Positions 1 to 10,800 of a stretch of DNA of 64,000 nucleotides are shown in pieces. Source of the stretch: Ailurus styani (lineage: Eukaryota > Chordata > Mammalia > Carnivora > Ailuridae); assembly GCA_002007465.1 (NCBI GenBank), contig LNAC01000037.1, forward strand, positions 343 to 64,342, written 5' to 3'. The notes under the pieces were generated by a model. The model was not told the origin of the DNA, did not search any database, and saw nothing but the letters and a program-made list of their open reading frames with translations. The position numbers were made by a program, and so were the translations under genes. Positions within the stretch are counted from its first letter, which is position 1, and the number at the start of each line of letters is the position of its first letter.

Positions 1-1497
1 TAACCTACTCAGAAGAGACCTGGAACTGGGGAGAAAAGTAAGAGGGAAAAAATACCAAAACCAAAAACAAACAAACAAAAAAAAACCAAAAACACAAAAT
101 CATACAAAAACAAAACAAACAAAAGTGAATAAAGTGAAATCCTATATCTATATTATCTATTTCTCTTTCTATATCTATGTCTGTCTATGACTCTATCTCT
201 ATATCTATCTCTATCTCTATCTATCTATCTATATCTATTAGATTGGTGAATTGAACATACCCTTTAAGTATCTAAAAAATAAGGTTAAAAACAATGAAGG
301 GATAAAATATGATTATAACAATGAAAATTTAAAAAAAGAATAAAAAGTGTTGATACGATATAAGAGTTAAGAATGTTAAAATAGGAAAAGGGAAAAATTT
401 TAAAAGAAAAAAGTAAGAAAAAATTCAAAGAAAAAGAAATTCAATGAATTTAACTTTGAACGACTGAAGAATCATCAGGGAAAAGCCATGAATTCTCTCC
501 TTTGCTTTTGCGTAGTTCTGGAGTTCCACAATGCTCAGCAGTCTTGAACTTGACTTTGACTTGATGTTTTTTTTTTTTCCCCTAGGTCTTCTTGGGGAGA
601 GGCCTGTTGCTGTGATTCTCAAGTGTCTCTGCCCTAGGCAGATTCACACCGCCCTCACCAGGGGCCAGGATAAGTAATCAGCTCGGGTTCGCTCTCGGGA
701 GCTTTTGTTCCCTGAATGCTTTCCATACCTCGTTGGAGGACGGGACTGAAAATGGGGGCTCCCAGTCTCCAACCTGGAGGAGCCGAGAGCTTGGGGCCTC
801 AGTCCTCAGTGCGCCTCAGAGAAAAGCAGTCCCTCCCATCTCATGGTCTCCGGCCGCTCTCCGAGCTCACCCAGCCTGTGACCGAGTGTCTCTATGTCTG
901 GCACAGCCTCGTTTAGAATCTCTGAACCCCAGGGAGGAGGAAGGAGGGGGTCTCTCCGGATCTGCCACCCGTGGAGTCCCCATTCCCAGAGCTTTGGCCC
1001 GGCTGTGCTTCAGATCACAGTCCAAGGTAACCCCGAGCTGAGAGACACCTCAGCTCAGCTCCTTCTCTCCCGTCGGCTTCTGTCTGAGACCTGGGAGCTC
1101 GGTCATGCTCAGACACCCCTGGTCTTTTTGTGTCCTTGTGGGTCCTGAGACCACACTGTCCCTGCAGGGGTTTCACCCCCCGCTTGGTCTCTGGGTTGAC
1201 GTCCCTCAGTGGAGCCAACTTCTAACAGTTCCGAGTCTGTGCTCCACTGCTTGCTCCCTTGCTGGCAGCCAGCCCCTCCCCCTGGGGTCTATCTTCCTGT
1301 CGCCTCAGATTCACTTCTCCACACGTCCTACCTTCCAGAAAGTGGTCAATTTTCTGTTCCTAGAATTGCTGCTCTTCTTCTCTTTGATCTCAGGTAGAAT
1401 TTGTAGGTGTTCAGAATAGTTTGATAGCTATCTGGGTGAATTCCTGTGACCTGATGATAATCGGTCTCCTACTCCTCCACCATCTTGCCAAAATCCC
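1..1497 (-). mobile_element. L1-1: LINE-1 5'UTR, minus strand, cut by window edge
   Basis: Carnivore L1 5' untranslated region read on the minus strand. Its 5' end is near 1497, where the minus strand reads GGCAAGATGGTGGAGGAG, the usual L1 start signature. The 600-1450 part is GC-rich and CpG-bearing, as expected for an L1 internal promoter; 250-600 is A-rich and leads towards ORF1, which would lie beyond position 1. The stretch near 166-236 holds a CTAT/CTATCT microsatellite. The element starts directly at the A-tail of L1-2, so the two are head to tail. The 3' end and its target duplication lie outside the window. Confidence 0.85.
166..236. repeat. (CTAT)n/(CTATCT)n microsatellite
   Basis: Imperfect CTAT and CTATCT units, GATA-type on the other strand, lying inside the L1-1 5'UTR. 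Likely length-polymorphic. Confidence 0.9.
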
Positions 1498-1502
1498 AGT
1501 GC

Positions 1503-3237
1503 TTTTTTATTTTATTTTATTTTATTATTTTTTCAGTGACCCAATATTCATTGTTTATGCACCATACCCAGTCCTCCATGCAATATGTGCCCTCCTTAAT
1601 ACACATCTCCAGGCTAACCCATCCCCTCAAACTCCTCCCCTCTATAACCCTCAGTTTGTTTCTCAGAGTCCAGTTTCTCATGGTTCATCTCCCCTTCTGA
1701 TTTACCCCAATTCACTTTTCCTTTCCTCCTCCTATAGTCCTCCATTTTATTCTTTATGTTCCACAAATAAGTGAAACCATATGATAATTGACTTTCTCTG
1801 CTTGACTTATTGCATTCAGCATAATCTCCTCCAGCCCCATCCATGTTGATACAAAAGTTGGGTATTCATCCTTCCTGATAGCTGGGTAATATTCCATTGT
1901 ATATATGGACTACATCTTCTTTATCCATTCATCTGTTGAAGGGCATCTCAGATCTTTCCACAGTTTGGCCATTGTGGACATTGCTGCTATGAACATTGAG
2001 GTACAGATGGCCTTTCTTTTCACTACATCTGTATCTTTGGGGTAAATACCCAGGAGTGCAATTTCAGTGTCATAGGGTAGCTCTATTTTTAATTTCTTGA
2101 GGAATCTTCACACTGTTTTCTAAAGTGGCTACACCAACTTGCATTCCCACCAACAGTGAAAGAGGGTTCCCCTTTCTCCACATCCTGTCCAACACTTGTT
2201 GTTTCGTGTCTTGTTGATTTTGGTTATTCTAACTGGTGTAAGGTGGCACCTCAATGTGGTTTTGATTTGATTTTCCCTGAATACTAGTGATGATGAACAT
2301 TTTTTTTCATGTGTCTGTGGACCATTTGTATGTCTTCTTGGGAGAAGTGTCTGTTCATGTCTTCTGCCCATTTTTTTGACATGATTATCTAGTTTTTGAG
2401 CGTTGAGTTTGAGCATTTCTTTGTAGATCTAGTATATCAGCCCTTTGTCTGTAGTGTCATTTGCAAATATCTTCTCCCATTCCATGGGTTGCCTATTTGT
2501 TTTGTTGACAGTTTCCTTTTTTTTTAGATTTCATTTATTTATTTGACAGAGAGTGAGAGATCACAGGTAAGCAGAGAGGCAGGCAGAGGGAGAGGGGGAA
2601 GCAGGCTCCCTGTTGTGCAGAGAGCAGGATGTGGGGCTTGGTACCAGGACCCTGGGATCCTGACCTGAGTAGAAGGCAGAGGCTTAACCCACTGAGCCAC
2701 CCAGGTGCCCCTTGTTGACAGTTTCCTTTGATGTGCAGAAGCTTTTTATCTTGATGAAGTCACAAAAGTTCATTTTTGCTTTTGTTTCGTTTGTCTTTGG
2801 AGACATGTCTTTAAAGAAGTTGCTGTGGCCAATGTCGAAGAGGTTACTGCCTATGCCTATAGGATTTTGATAGATTCCTGCCTTATGTTGAGGTCTTTCA
2901 TGCATTTCAAGTATATCTTTGTTCATGGTGTGAGAGAATCGTTGAGTTTCATTCTTCTATACATAGCTGTCCAATTTTCCCAGCACCAGTTATTGAAGAG
3001 ACTATCTTTATTCTACTGGATATTTTTTCCTGCTTTGTTGAAGATTACTTGACCATAGAGCTGAGGGTCCATATCTGGAAACTCCACTCTGTTCCATTGG
3101 TCTTCGTGTCTGTTTTTGTGCCAGTAGTATGCTGTCTTGGTGATCACAGCTTTATAGTAAATCTTGAAATCAGGAGACATGATGCCTCCAGGTTTGTTTT
3201 TCTTTTTTAACATTTCTTTAGTGATTTGGGGTCTTTT
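1503..3237 (-). mobile_element. L1-2: truncated LINE-1, ORF2 C-terminal part and 3'UTR
   Basis: Minus-strand L1, 5'-truncated near 3237. It holds the C-terminal third of ORF2 (minus-strand reading through about 1850-3235, with peptides of the type MNKDILEMHERPQ and [11 protein letters not shown]) and the 3'UTR. It ends in an A-tail seen on the plus strand as TTTTATTTTA units at about 1504-1536. ORF2 is broken by stops and frameshifts. A SINE interrupts it at 2520-2711. Confidence 0.9.
2520..2711 (-). mobile_element. Can-SINE (SINEC), minus strand, with 18-bp TSD
   Basis: Complete minus-strand SINE: the T-rich tail is on the left and the head (reverse complement of GGGGCACCTGGGTGGCTCAG) on the right. 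Flanked by TTGTTGACAGTTTCCTTT at 2502-2519 and again at 2712-2729, a perfect 18-bp target duplication inside L1-2 ORF2. It therefore inserted after L1-2. Confidence 0.95.
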
Positions 3238-3729
3238 CTGATAACATTTTTGTGTTTTACCTCAAGATCTCTAGAAGGCCCTCACATGAAGATTAAATGA
3301 AAATCTCTTCATGTTTCTGGCATGAAAAGGGAGAATTAACCAATTTGAAATATGCAAAAGCATTCTGTCTTTAAGAGAATGGACCCTCAGGAGAAACTAT
3401 TTTTCAAGACCCTAATCTTGGGAACTTCCTGAATTTAACCCTCCAGGGAAAAGGAAATACTCAAATCCTACACCCTTTAACCGTTCTGGCCATCTGTATG
3501 GGTTGGGGGGTGCTGTAAAGCACTGTGAATTTTGCAGTACAGGGACATCAGTTACTAAAAGATTGAGACACATTACTTTTACATTATTATATTGATTACT
3601 CCAATGTAATACTGTTACATTATCACACATTACTGTTACATTATTATTCCTTCTAGGTAATACAACTTGTCCAATATCCAATAAAATATACTAAAAATTA
3701 TAAAATAGACACACAATCTTCAGAACTCT
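3238..3729. other. Non-L1 intergenic sequence, no gene seen
   Basis: About 490 bp I cannot assign to L1 or SINE. It contains loosely repeated TTACATTATT-like words near 3570-3655. No convincing coding potential; the 89-residue open frame on the minus strand runs through these low-complexity words. Confidence 0.5.
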
Positions 3730-4273
3730 ATGTATAGTTCTAATGCTAATAGAGCATTAGGTTAATATGCTAAGCATTCTCATGAAAAAGTAGACAACAT
3801 GGTAGAACGGACAAACAGTGTAAGTAGTGATAAGGGAATCCTATAAAAGAACCCGAAGAAATTCTAGAGATTAAAAAAGTGTAATAAAAGAAGATCTTTG
3901 ATAGGATTATTTATAATCTAAACAGATATGGAAAAAGAACATCTGTGCTTTAAAATGTGTTAATAGAAATTTCTAAAAACGAAAATCAAAGGAAAGACTG
4001 AAAAAAGGAACAGAATATACAAGGGTGGTGGGACTTCTTTTAAAAGTGCAACATACATATAATGGGACTATGAGGAGAAAAATAAAGGAACAGAGGAAAT
4101 AAACTAATAATAACTAACAATATCACCAAATTAATGTTAGTTAGGTAACAAACAGCTCCAAGAACATCAGGGAATGCAAGACAGGATACATGCCCTTAAA
4201 CTACCCTATGCACATTCTATTCAAACTATAGAAAATCAAATATATAAAAACATCTTCAAAGAACTCAGGAATA

Positions 4274-4424
4274 GGGGTGCCTGAATGCTCAGTCAGCTGA
4301 GCAACCAACTCTTGATTTCAGTTCAAGTCATAATCTTAGGGTCATGGGATTGAGCCAACATGTTGGTCTCTGTGCTCATTGGGGAGTCTGCTTCAGAATT
4401 CTCTTTCTCTCTCCGCCTCCCCCC

Positions 4425-4476
<52 letters not shown>

Positions 4477-4490
4477 GTCTTTTTAAAAAA
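4274..4490 (+). mobile_element. Older Can-SINE in L1-3
   Basis: Diverged plus-strand SINE: head GGGGTGCCTGAATGCTCAG, CT-rich body, and a tail expanded to (TAAA)n. Flanks ACTCAGGAATA and AGTCAAGGCATA look like a decayed target duplication. L1-3 ORF1 sequence continues on both sides. Confidence 0.8.
4428..4476. repeat. (TAAA)n microsatellite in SINE tail
   Basis: About 12 AAAT/TAAA units, an expansion of the normal AAATAAATAAA SINE tail. Confidence 0.95.
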
Positions 4491-5996
4491 GGAGTCAAGG
4501 CATAAAAACCAAATATGGATAAGTAAAGATAAGAATTACATTTGACTTCTCATCAGAAAACATGCTAAAAAGGAAGGGAATGAAATAAAGTATTGAGAGA
4601 AAAAACCTATCATCCTGAAATTCTGCAGCTTGCAAAATCATCCTTGAAAAGAGAGTGGAAATAAAATATTTGTTAGACAAGCAAACTCTGATGGAATGTG
4701 TTTCCAGTGGTTTTGCCTTGTAAAAATTGTTAATTTTTTTCATGGAAATGGTAACATAAATCAAAAACTACTAACAAATATGCAAAGAATAAAGAAAAAG
4801 GAAACCAAGTATGTCACTAAAGAAAATCAACAAAACATAAAAAAGAAAAAGACAAGAAAGAACCAGTTAAAATCATCAGAAACAACCATAAAATAAGTAA
4901 AATAATGGCAATAAGTACATATCTGTCAATAACTGCTTTGAATGCAAATAGATTGAATGCTCCAATCAAAAGATATAGGGTGACATAAGGGATGAAAAAA
5001 CTAAATCTTTCTTCTGATATCTACAGAAGACTCATTTCAGACCTCAAGATGCCAGCAGATTGAAAGTGAGAGCATAGAAAAATATCTAAAATGCAAATGG
5101 ATGTCAAAAGAAAGCTGGAGTAGCAATACTTACATCAGTCAAAATAGATTTTAAAAAAGAGACTGTACCAAGAAAAAAGTAGATTATATAATAATAAAAG
5201 AATCAATTCAACAAGAATATATAATACTTGCAAATATTTCTGCACCAAAAAAGGATCATGCAAATACATAAACCAGTAAAAGACAAATTAAAAGATCCAA
5301 TAGATAATATAATAATATTTAATAATAATAAGGAACTTCAACAACAAACTTACTTCAATACACAGATCATCTGAAAAGAACATCACCAAAGTAACAATGG
5401 CTTTGAATGACAAACTGGACCAGATGGAGTTAACAAATGTTTCAGAACATTCCATCCTGAAACACCATAATTCACATCCTTTTCTTTTTTTTTTAAATTC
5501 ACATAATTTTCAAGTGCACGTGGAACATTCTTCAAAATACATCACATATTGCATGAAACAAGCCTCAATAAATTCAAGAAGTTCAAACTCATACCATGCA
5601 TTTTTACTGACAAGGCTATGAAGCTAGAAGTCAAACACAAGAAAAAATCTGGAAAGATCACACATACATGGATGTTGAATAATATGAAACAATAATAAAT
5701 GCATCAATGAAGAAATCAAAGAAGGAATTAAAAATCATGGGGAAGCAAATGAAAATGAAAACAAAACAGTTTAAAATAGTTGGGATGAAGCAAAAGTGAT
5801 TCTATGAGGGAAGTTTATAGCAATATAGGCCTACCTCAAGAAGCCAGAAAAATCTGAAATAAACAACTTAACCTTGCACCTAAATGAGATACAAAAATAA
5901 CAACAGAAAAACCTAAAGCCAACAGAAAAAAAATAAAATAATAAATATTAGAACAGATGTAATGATATAGAAACAACAAAAACTGATAGAACAGAT

Positions 5997-6207
5997 GGGA
6001 TGGGGAAGGAGACAAACCATAAGACTCCTAATCTCACAAAAAAACCTGAGGGTTACTGGGGGGATGGGAGGGTAGGGATAGGGTGGATGGGTTATGGACA
6101 TTGGGGAGGGTTTGTGCTTTGGTGAATGCTGTGAAAGGTGTAAGCCTGATGATTCACAGACCTGTACCCCTGGGGCAAAAAAAAAAAAAATAACCTCTAA
6201 AAAAAAA
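5997..6207 (+). mobile_element. L1-3a: short 5'-truncated LINE-1 3' end with 13-bp TSD
   Basis: About 180 bp of L1 3'UTR (GGGTTACTGGGG..., ending CCTGTACCCCTGGGGC) followed by an A-tail broken by TAACCTCT. Flanked by TGATAGAACAGAT at 5984-5996 and 6208-6220. It lies inside L1-3 ORF2, so it is younger. The same 3' end type closes L1-20 near 48400. Confidence 0.9.
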
Positions 6208-8045
6208 TGATAGAACAGATCAATGAAACCAGAAAGTGGTCCTTTAAAAATATCAATAAAATTGATAAACCTCTAGCCAAAATTATCAGAATAAAAGAGA
6301 AAAGACTCAAATTATTAAAATTACAAATGAGAGAGGAGAAATAACAACCAGCATCATAAAAATAAAATCATAAGAAAATATTATGAAAAGCCGTGAGCCA
6401 AAATTTGCAAAATCTAGAAGAAATAACTAAATTCCTATAAACAACTACAAAAACTGAAACAGGAAGAAATGGAAAATTTGAACAAACTGATAACCAGCAA
6501 AGAAAATGAGTCTGTAAACAAAAGAACAAAACAAAACAAAAAACCAAACAAATAATCAAAAACTCCCAACAAACAAAAGTCCAGAAACAGATGGCTTCAC
6601 AGGCAAATTCTACCAAAAATTTAAAGAATTGCTAATACCTATTCTTCTAAAACTATTCAAAAAAAAGAAAGAAAGAGAAAAAGAAATTGAAAGAAACCTT
6701 GAAATGCATTCTATGAGGTCAAAATTTCACTGATACCAAAACCATATAAAGACTTCATTAAAAAAAGAGAACTACAGGCCAATATTTCTGATAAGCATAT
6801 ATAAAAATTCTTAATAAAATACTAGCAAAGGGATTCCAACAATACATTTAAAAAATCATTCATCGCAATCAAATGAGATTTAATCCTGGGTTGCAGGTGT
6901 GGTTCAATACTTGCAAATCAATCAATGTGACACATTACATCAATAAGAGAAAGGATAAGAATTATTTGATCTTTTCAGTAGATGGAGAAAAAGCACTTGA
7001 CAAAGTACAACATCTATTCATGATAAAAATCCTCAAATAATGGTTTAGAGGTAATAGACCTTAATATAAAAAAAGCTTCAGATGAAATTCCTACAACTAA
7101 CATCATCCTAAATGGGGAAAAACTGAGTTTTTCCATAAGTTCAGGAATAAGACAAGGATATCCACTCTCAACACTTTTATTCATCATATTACTGGAAGTC
7201 TGAGCCACAGAAATCAGACAACAAAAAGAAATAAATCAATAAGGAAGAGGTACAAATTTTACTATCTGCTAATGACATGGTACCTTAGATAAAAAACTTA
7301 AACGACTACCAAAAACTCTAGAACTGATAAAAAATTCAGTAAAGTCACAGAACACAAAATCAATGTATAAAAATCTGTTGCATTTCTATACAGCAATAAT
7401 GAAGCAGCAGAAAGAGAAAATAAGAAAACAATTCCATTTATAACTGCAGCCAAAATAATGAGATACCTAGGAATAAACCTAATGAAAGAGGTGAAAGACC
7501 TGTACTCTGAAAACAATAAAACACTGATGAAAGAAATTGAAGAGGACATGAAGAAACAGAAAGACATTCAATGCCTATGGATTGGAAGAAAAAATATTGT
7601 TAAAATGTCTGTATTACCTGAACCAATCTACCCATTTAATGTAATCCCTATCAAAATACCACCAATATTTTTCAGAGCTAGAAGAAATCATCCTAAAATT
7701 TTTCCAGAACCAAAAACAAAAAACAAAACAAAACAAACAAACAAACAAAACCCTGGATAGCAAAAACAGCCTTGAAAAAGAAAAGCAAAGCTGGAGACAT
7801 CACAATTCTGGACTTCAATTTATATTACAAAACTGTAGTGAGCAAAACAATATGGTACTGACAAAAATAGACACATAGATCAGTGGAATAGAATAGAATG
7901 CCCAGAAACAAACCCACAACTTTATGGTCAATTAATCTTTGATAAAGCAGGAAAGACTATCCAATAGGAAAAGACAGTCTTTTCAACAAATGGTGCTGTG
8001 AAAACTGGACAGCAACATGCAAAAAAATGAACTTGGACTGTTTAC

Positions 8046-8068
8046 AAAAAAGAAAGAAAAGTAAAAAA

Positions 8069-8144
<76 letters not shown>

Positions 8145-8205
8145 GGAAAGAAAGGAAAGGAAAGAAAAGAAAAGAAAGAAAAGAAAAGAAGAGAAAGAGA
8201 AAGAA
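8046..8205. repeat. (GAAA)n and long polypurine tract
   Basis: (GAAA)n at about 8071-8143 followed by G/A-only sequence to about 8205. Within it only one T, near 8062, breaks an otherwise all-purine strand of about 160 nt. It sits in L1-3 ORF2. The Lys/Glu/Arg-rich open frame on the plus strand and the Phe/Leu/Ser frames on the minus strand are artefacts of this repeat. Confidence 0.95.
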
Positions 8206-8412
8206 ACTAACTTTTGGGCCACTTACACCATACACAAAAATACATTTAAAGTAGGGGAAAGACTCTCCCCCTCCTCCCTCTCTCTTCCTCCAAAAATATA
8301 TACATTTTAGAAAAAAAGATATGCTTCTTGAGGCAAGGGAAACAAAAGCAAAAATAAGCTATTGGGACTTCAAAATAAAAACCTTCTGCACAGCAAAAGA
8401 AACGATCAAGAT

Positions 8413-8608
8413 GGGCCCCTGGGTGGCTCAGTGGGTTAAGGCCTCTGCCTTCGGCTCAGGTCATGATCTCAGGGTCCTGGGATCGAGGCCCTCATCGGGC
8501 TCTCTGCTCAGCAGGGAGCCTGTTTCCTCCTCTCTCTTTCTCTGCCTGCCTCTCAGCCTACTTGTGATCTGATCTCTCTGTGTCAAATAAATAAATAAAA
8601 TCTTAAAA
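8413..8608 (+). mobile_element. Can-SINE with 16-bp TSD in L1-3
   Basis: Plus-strand SINE with intact-looking head, body and AATAAATAAATAAAATC tail. Flanked by AAAAGAAACGATCAAG (8395-8410) and AAAAGAAACAATTAAG (8609-8624), two mismatches. Like all copies here it carries A-box-like (TGGCTCAGTGGGTTAA) and B-box-like (GGTCCTGGGATCGAG) pol III promoter remnants of its tRNA-derived head. Confidence 0.95.
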
Positions 8609-9130
8609 AAAAGAAACAATTAAGAAAACTAAAAAGCAACCTATGGAATGGAAGAAGATATTTGCAAATTACATAGCTAATAAAGGTCTAGTTTCCTAAA
8701 TATATAAAGAACTTACAAAACGCACCACACACAAAAATGAATAATATAATCAAATAATTGGCAGAAGATATGAACAGACACTTATTCCAAAGAAGACATA
8801 TTGATGGCCAACAAACACATGAAAAGATGCTTTTCATCACTTATTATCAGGGAAATACAAATCAAAACTATAATGAGATATTACCTCACTTCACATTTGT
8901 CAGAATGTCTAAAATCAAGAATACAATAAACAACAGGTGTTGGCATGGATGTGCAGTAAAAGGAACACTCATATACTGTTGGTTGGAATGCAAAATAGTG
9001 CAGCCACTGTGGAAAACAGTATTGAGTTTCCTCAAAAAGTTAAAAATAGAGCTACCATATGATCCATCATTCATATCACTGGGTACTTATTGAAAGAATA
9101 GAAGAACACTAATTAAAAATTAAACACTTT

Positions 9131-9325
9131 GGGGCACCTGGGTGGCTCAGTGGGTTAAAGCCTCTGCCTTCTGCTCATGTCATGGTCTCAGGGTCCTGGG
9201 ATCCAGGCCTGCATCCGGCTGCCTGCTCAGCAGGGAGCCTGCTTCCTCCTCTCTCTCTGTCTGCCTCCCTGCCTACTTGTAATCTCTCTCTGTCAAATAA
9301 ATAAATGAAATCTTTAAAAAAAAAA
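9131..9325 (+). mobile_element. Can-SINE in L1-3
   Basis: Plus-strand SINE from GGGGCACCTGGGTGGCTCAG to an A-tail ending at 9325. Target duplication not clear. L1-3 ORF2 C-terminal sequence continues on both sides. Confidence 0.9.
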
Positions 9326-9604
9326 CATGTACCCTTATGTTTATAGCATCATTGTTTACAATAGCCAAGATACTGCAGGAGCCCAAGTGTCTACTGATTG
9401 ATGAATGGATAAAGAAGATGTGGTATATACATACAATGGAATACTATTCAGCCATTTAAAAGAATGAGATTTTGCCATTTGCAGTGACATGGTTGGAACT
9501 GGTGTGTATAATGCTAAGTGAAATAAGTCAGAGAAAGATAAATAAAATATGATTTCATTCATATGTGTTATTTAAGAAACAAAACAAATAAAGGGGAAAA
9601 TAAG

Positions 9605-10145
9605 AGAGACAGAAAGCCACTTCTGGGTATATATTCAAAAGAGCTGAAAGCAGAGTACAGAAGAGATATTTAACCCTAACCCTAATACCCATGTAGACAG
9701 CAGCAATATTTATAATGGCCAAGAAGTGACAACTCAAATTCCCATTGATGTATGAATGAATAAATAAAATGTCATATATGCATATGATGAAATATTATTC
9801 AGTCTTAAAATGAAGGGAATCCTGTCATGCTACAATATGGTTGAATTTTGGGGAAATTACGCTAAAAGAAATAAGTTGGTAACAAAAATCAAGTACTGCA
9901 TAATTCTACTTACATAAGGTAAATAAAGTATTCAAATTCATATAAACAGAGAGTTACCAGGGACAGGGTGGAGGGGAAAATGAGGACGAGTTGTTTAATG
10001 GATATAGATTTCCCACTTTGCAAGCTGAAAAAAGAAGTTTTGGAGATCTGTTTCCTACAATTTGAATGTATTTAACACTACTGAATTGTACAATTACATT
10101 TATAAATGGTTAAGATGGTAAATTTTATGTTACGTGTTATTTACT
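9605..10145 (+). mobile_element. L1-4: ancient LINE-1 3' end
   Basis: Repeats the end-of-ORF2 content already present in L1-3 (CACTTCTGGGTATATATTC onward, then the AATGGTTAAGATGGTAAATT 3'UTR ending), so it is a separate, older L1M-type element in the same orientation. It contains AACCCTAACCCTAAT near 9672 where the family normally reads GTACA-like sequence. Confidence 0.8.
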
Positions 10146-10304
10146 ATTGCCATATAAAAATAGCAATGAGACTCCTCCCATGCTAGAATACTAGGGAGAA
10201 ACTTGGTCAAATATTTTGTTTTGCTATATTCGATTTGATCTATTCTATTGCTCAGATGCCATGTGCATTTTTCACCTAAGCACTGACATTTAAAACCTCA
10301 TAGA

Positions 10305-10443
10305 GGGGCTCCTGGGTAGCTCAGTCTTTAGGCGTCTGCCTTTGGCTCAGGTCATGATCCGAGAGTCCTGGGATCATGCCCAGCATTGGGCTCCCTGCTC
10401 GGCGGGGAGCCTGCTTCTCCCTCTGCCACGCCTCCTGCTTGTG

Positions 10444-10501
<58 letters not shown>

Positions 10502-10541
10502 GTGTGTCTCTCTCTGTTAAATAAATAAATAAAATCTTAAA
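10305..10541 (+). mobile_element. Can-SINE with expanded CT body
   Basis: Plus-strand SINE whose CT-rich body is expanded to about 25 CT units. Flanks AAAACCTCATAG (10292-10303) and AAAAACTCATAT (10542-10553) look like the target duplication. Inserted in non-L1 sequence. Confidence 0.9.
10448..10498. repeat. (CT)n microsatellite
   Basis: About 25 CT units inside the SINE. The Leu-Ser repeat frame across it is not a gene. Confidence 0.95.
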
Positions 10542-10634
10542 AAAAACTCATATAACATGGCAAATTGTTGTTGGGTACTTCTCTGTGTACTGTTCTTATG
10601 GTATAAAGCACCATTAAAATTTCAGATCAGAGGG

Positions 10635-10800
10635 ATTTAGAGCAAGAATGGATTTTAGAGACTCTCAATTACAATTACTTTATTTGAATATTTGAATAAA
10701 TTGGGAACAAATAGCAGAAGGGGGAGTGAATCCTCCAAGATCACACAACCATTTAGATGCAGAGCTAGAATAGGAGTCCACAGCTCCTGACACCAAAATA
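10635..10800 (+). mobile_element. Probable MIR (ancient tRNA-derived SINE)
   Basis: Shows the MIR core and 3' pattern: GATTTTAGAGACTCTCAATT, then GTGAATCCTCCAAGATCACA, CAGAGCTAGAATAGGAG and CTCCTGACACCA, which follow the MIR consensus order (gatcacacagct..., agagccaggac..., ctcctgac...). Strongly diverged, as expected for a mammal-wide element. Confidence 0.7.

Larger units (their letters stand above)
3730..9604 (+). mobile_element. L1-3: old LINE-1 with ORF1 part, ORF2 and 3' region
   Basis: Plus-strand L1 starting inside ORF1 (about 3730-4740, RNA-binding ORF1 C-terminal region near 4495-4700). ORF2 then starts near 4904 with the typical MAISTYLSITALNANRLN reading. The endonuclease region lies at about 4904-5700 and the reverse transcriptase at about 6300-7600. 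The catalytic Y/FADD box is degraded to an ANDM-like reading near 7265. The C-terminal region runs to about 9520. Many stops and frameshifts. It is interrupted by three or four SINEs and by a short younger L1 (5997-6207). Confidence 0.85.

Noticed and set aside
733..1419. GC-rich 600-1450 region as a CpG-island promoter of a host gene
   Set aside because: The sequence is the minus-strand L1 5'UTR and ends at a recognisable L1 start. No host exon follows.
7957..8254. Phe/Leu/Ser-rich and Lys/Glu-rich frames on both strands
   Set aside because: They are translations of the (GAAA)n polypurine tract and change frame freely with the repeat.
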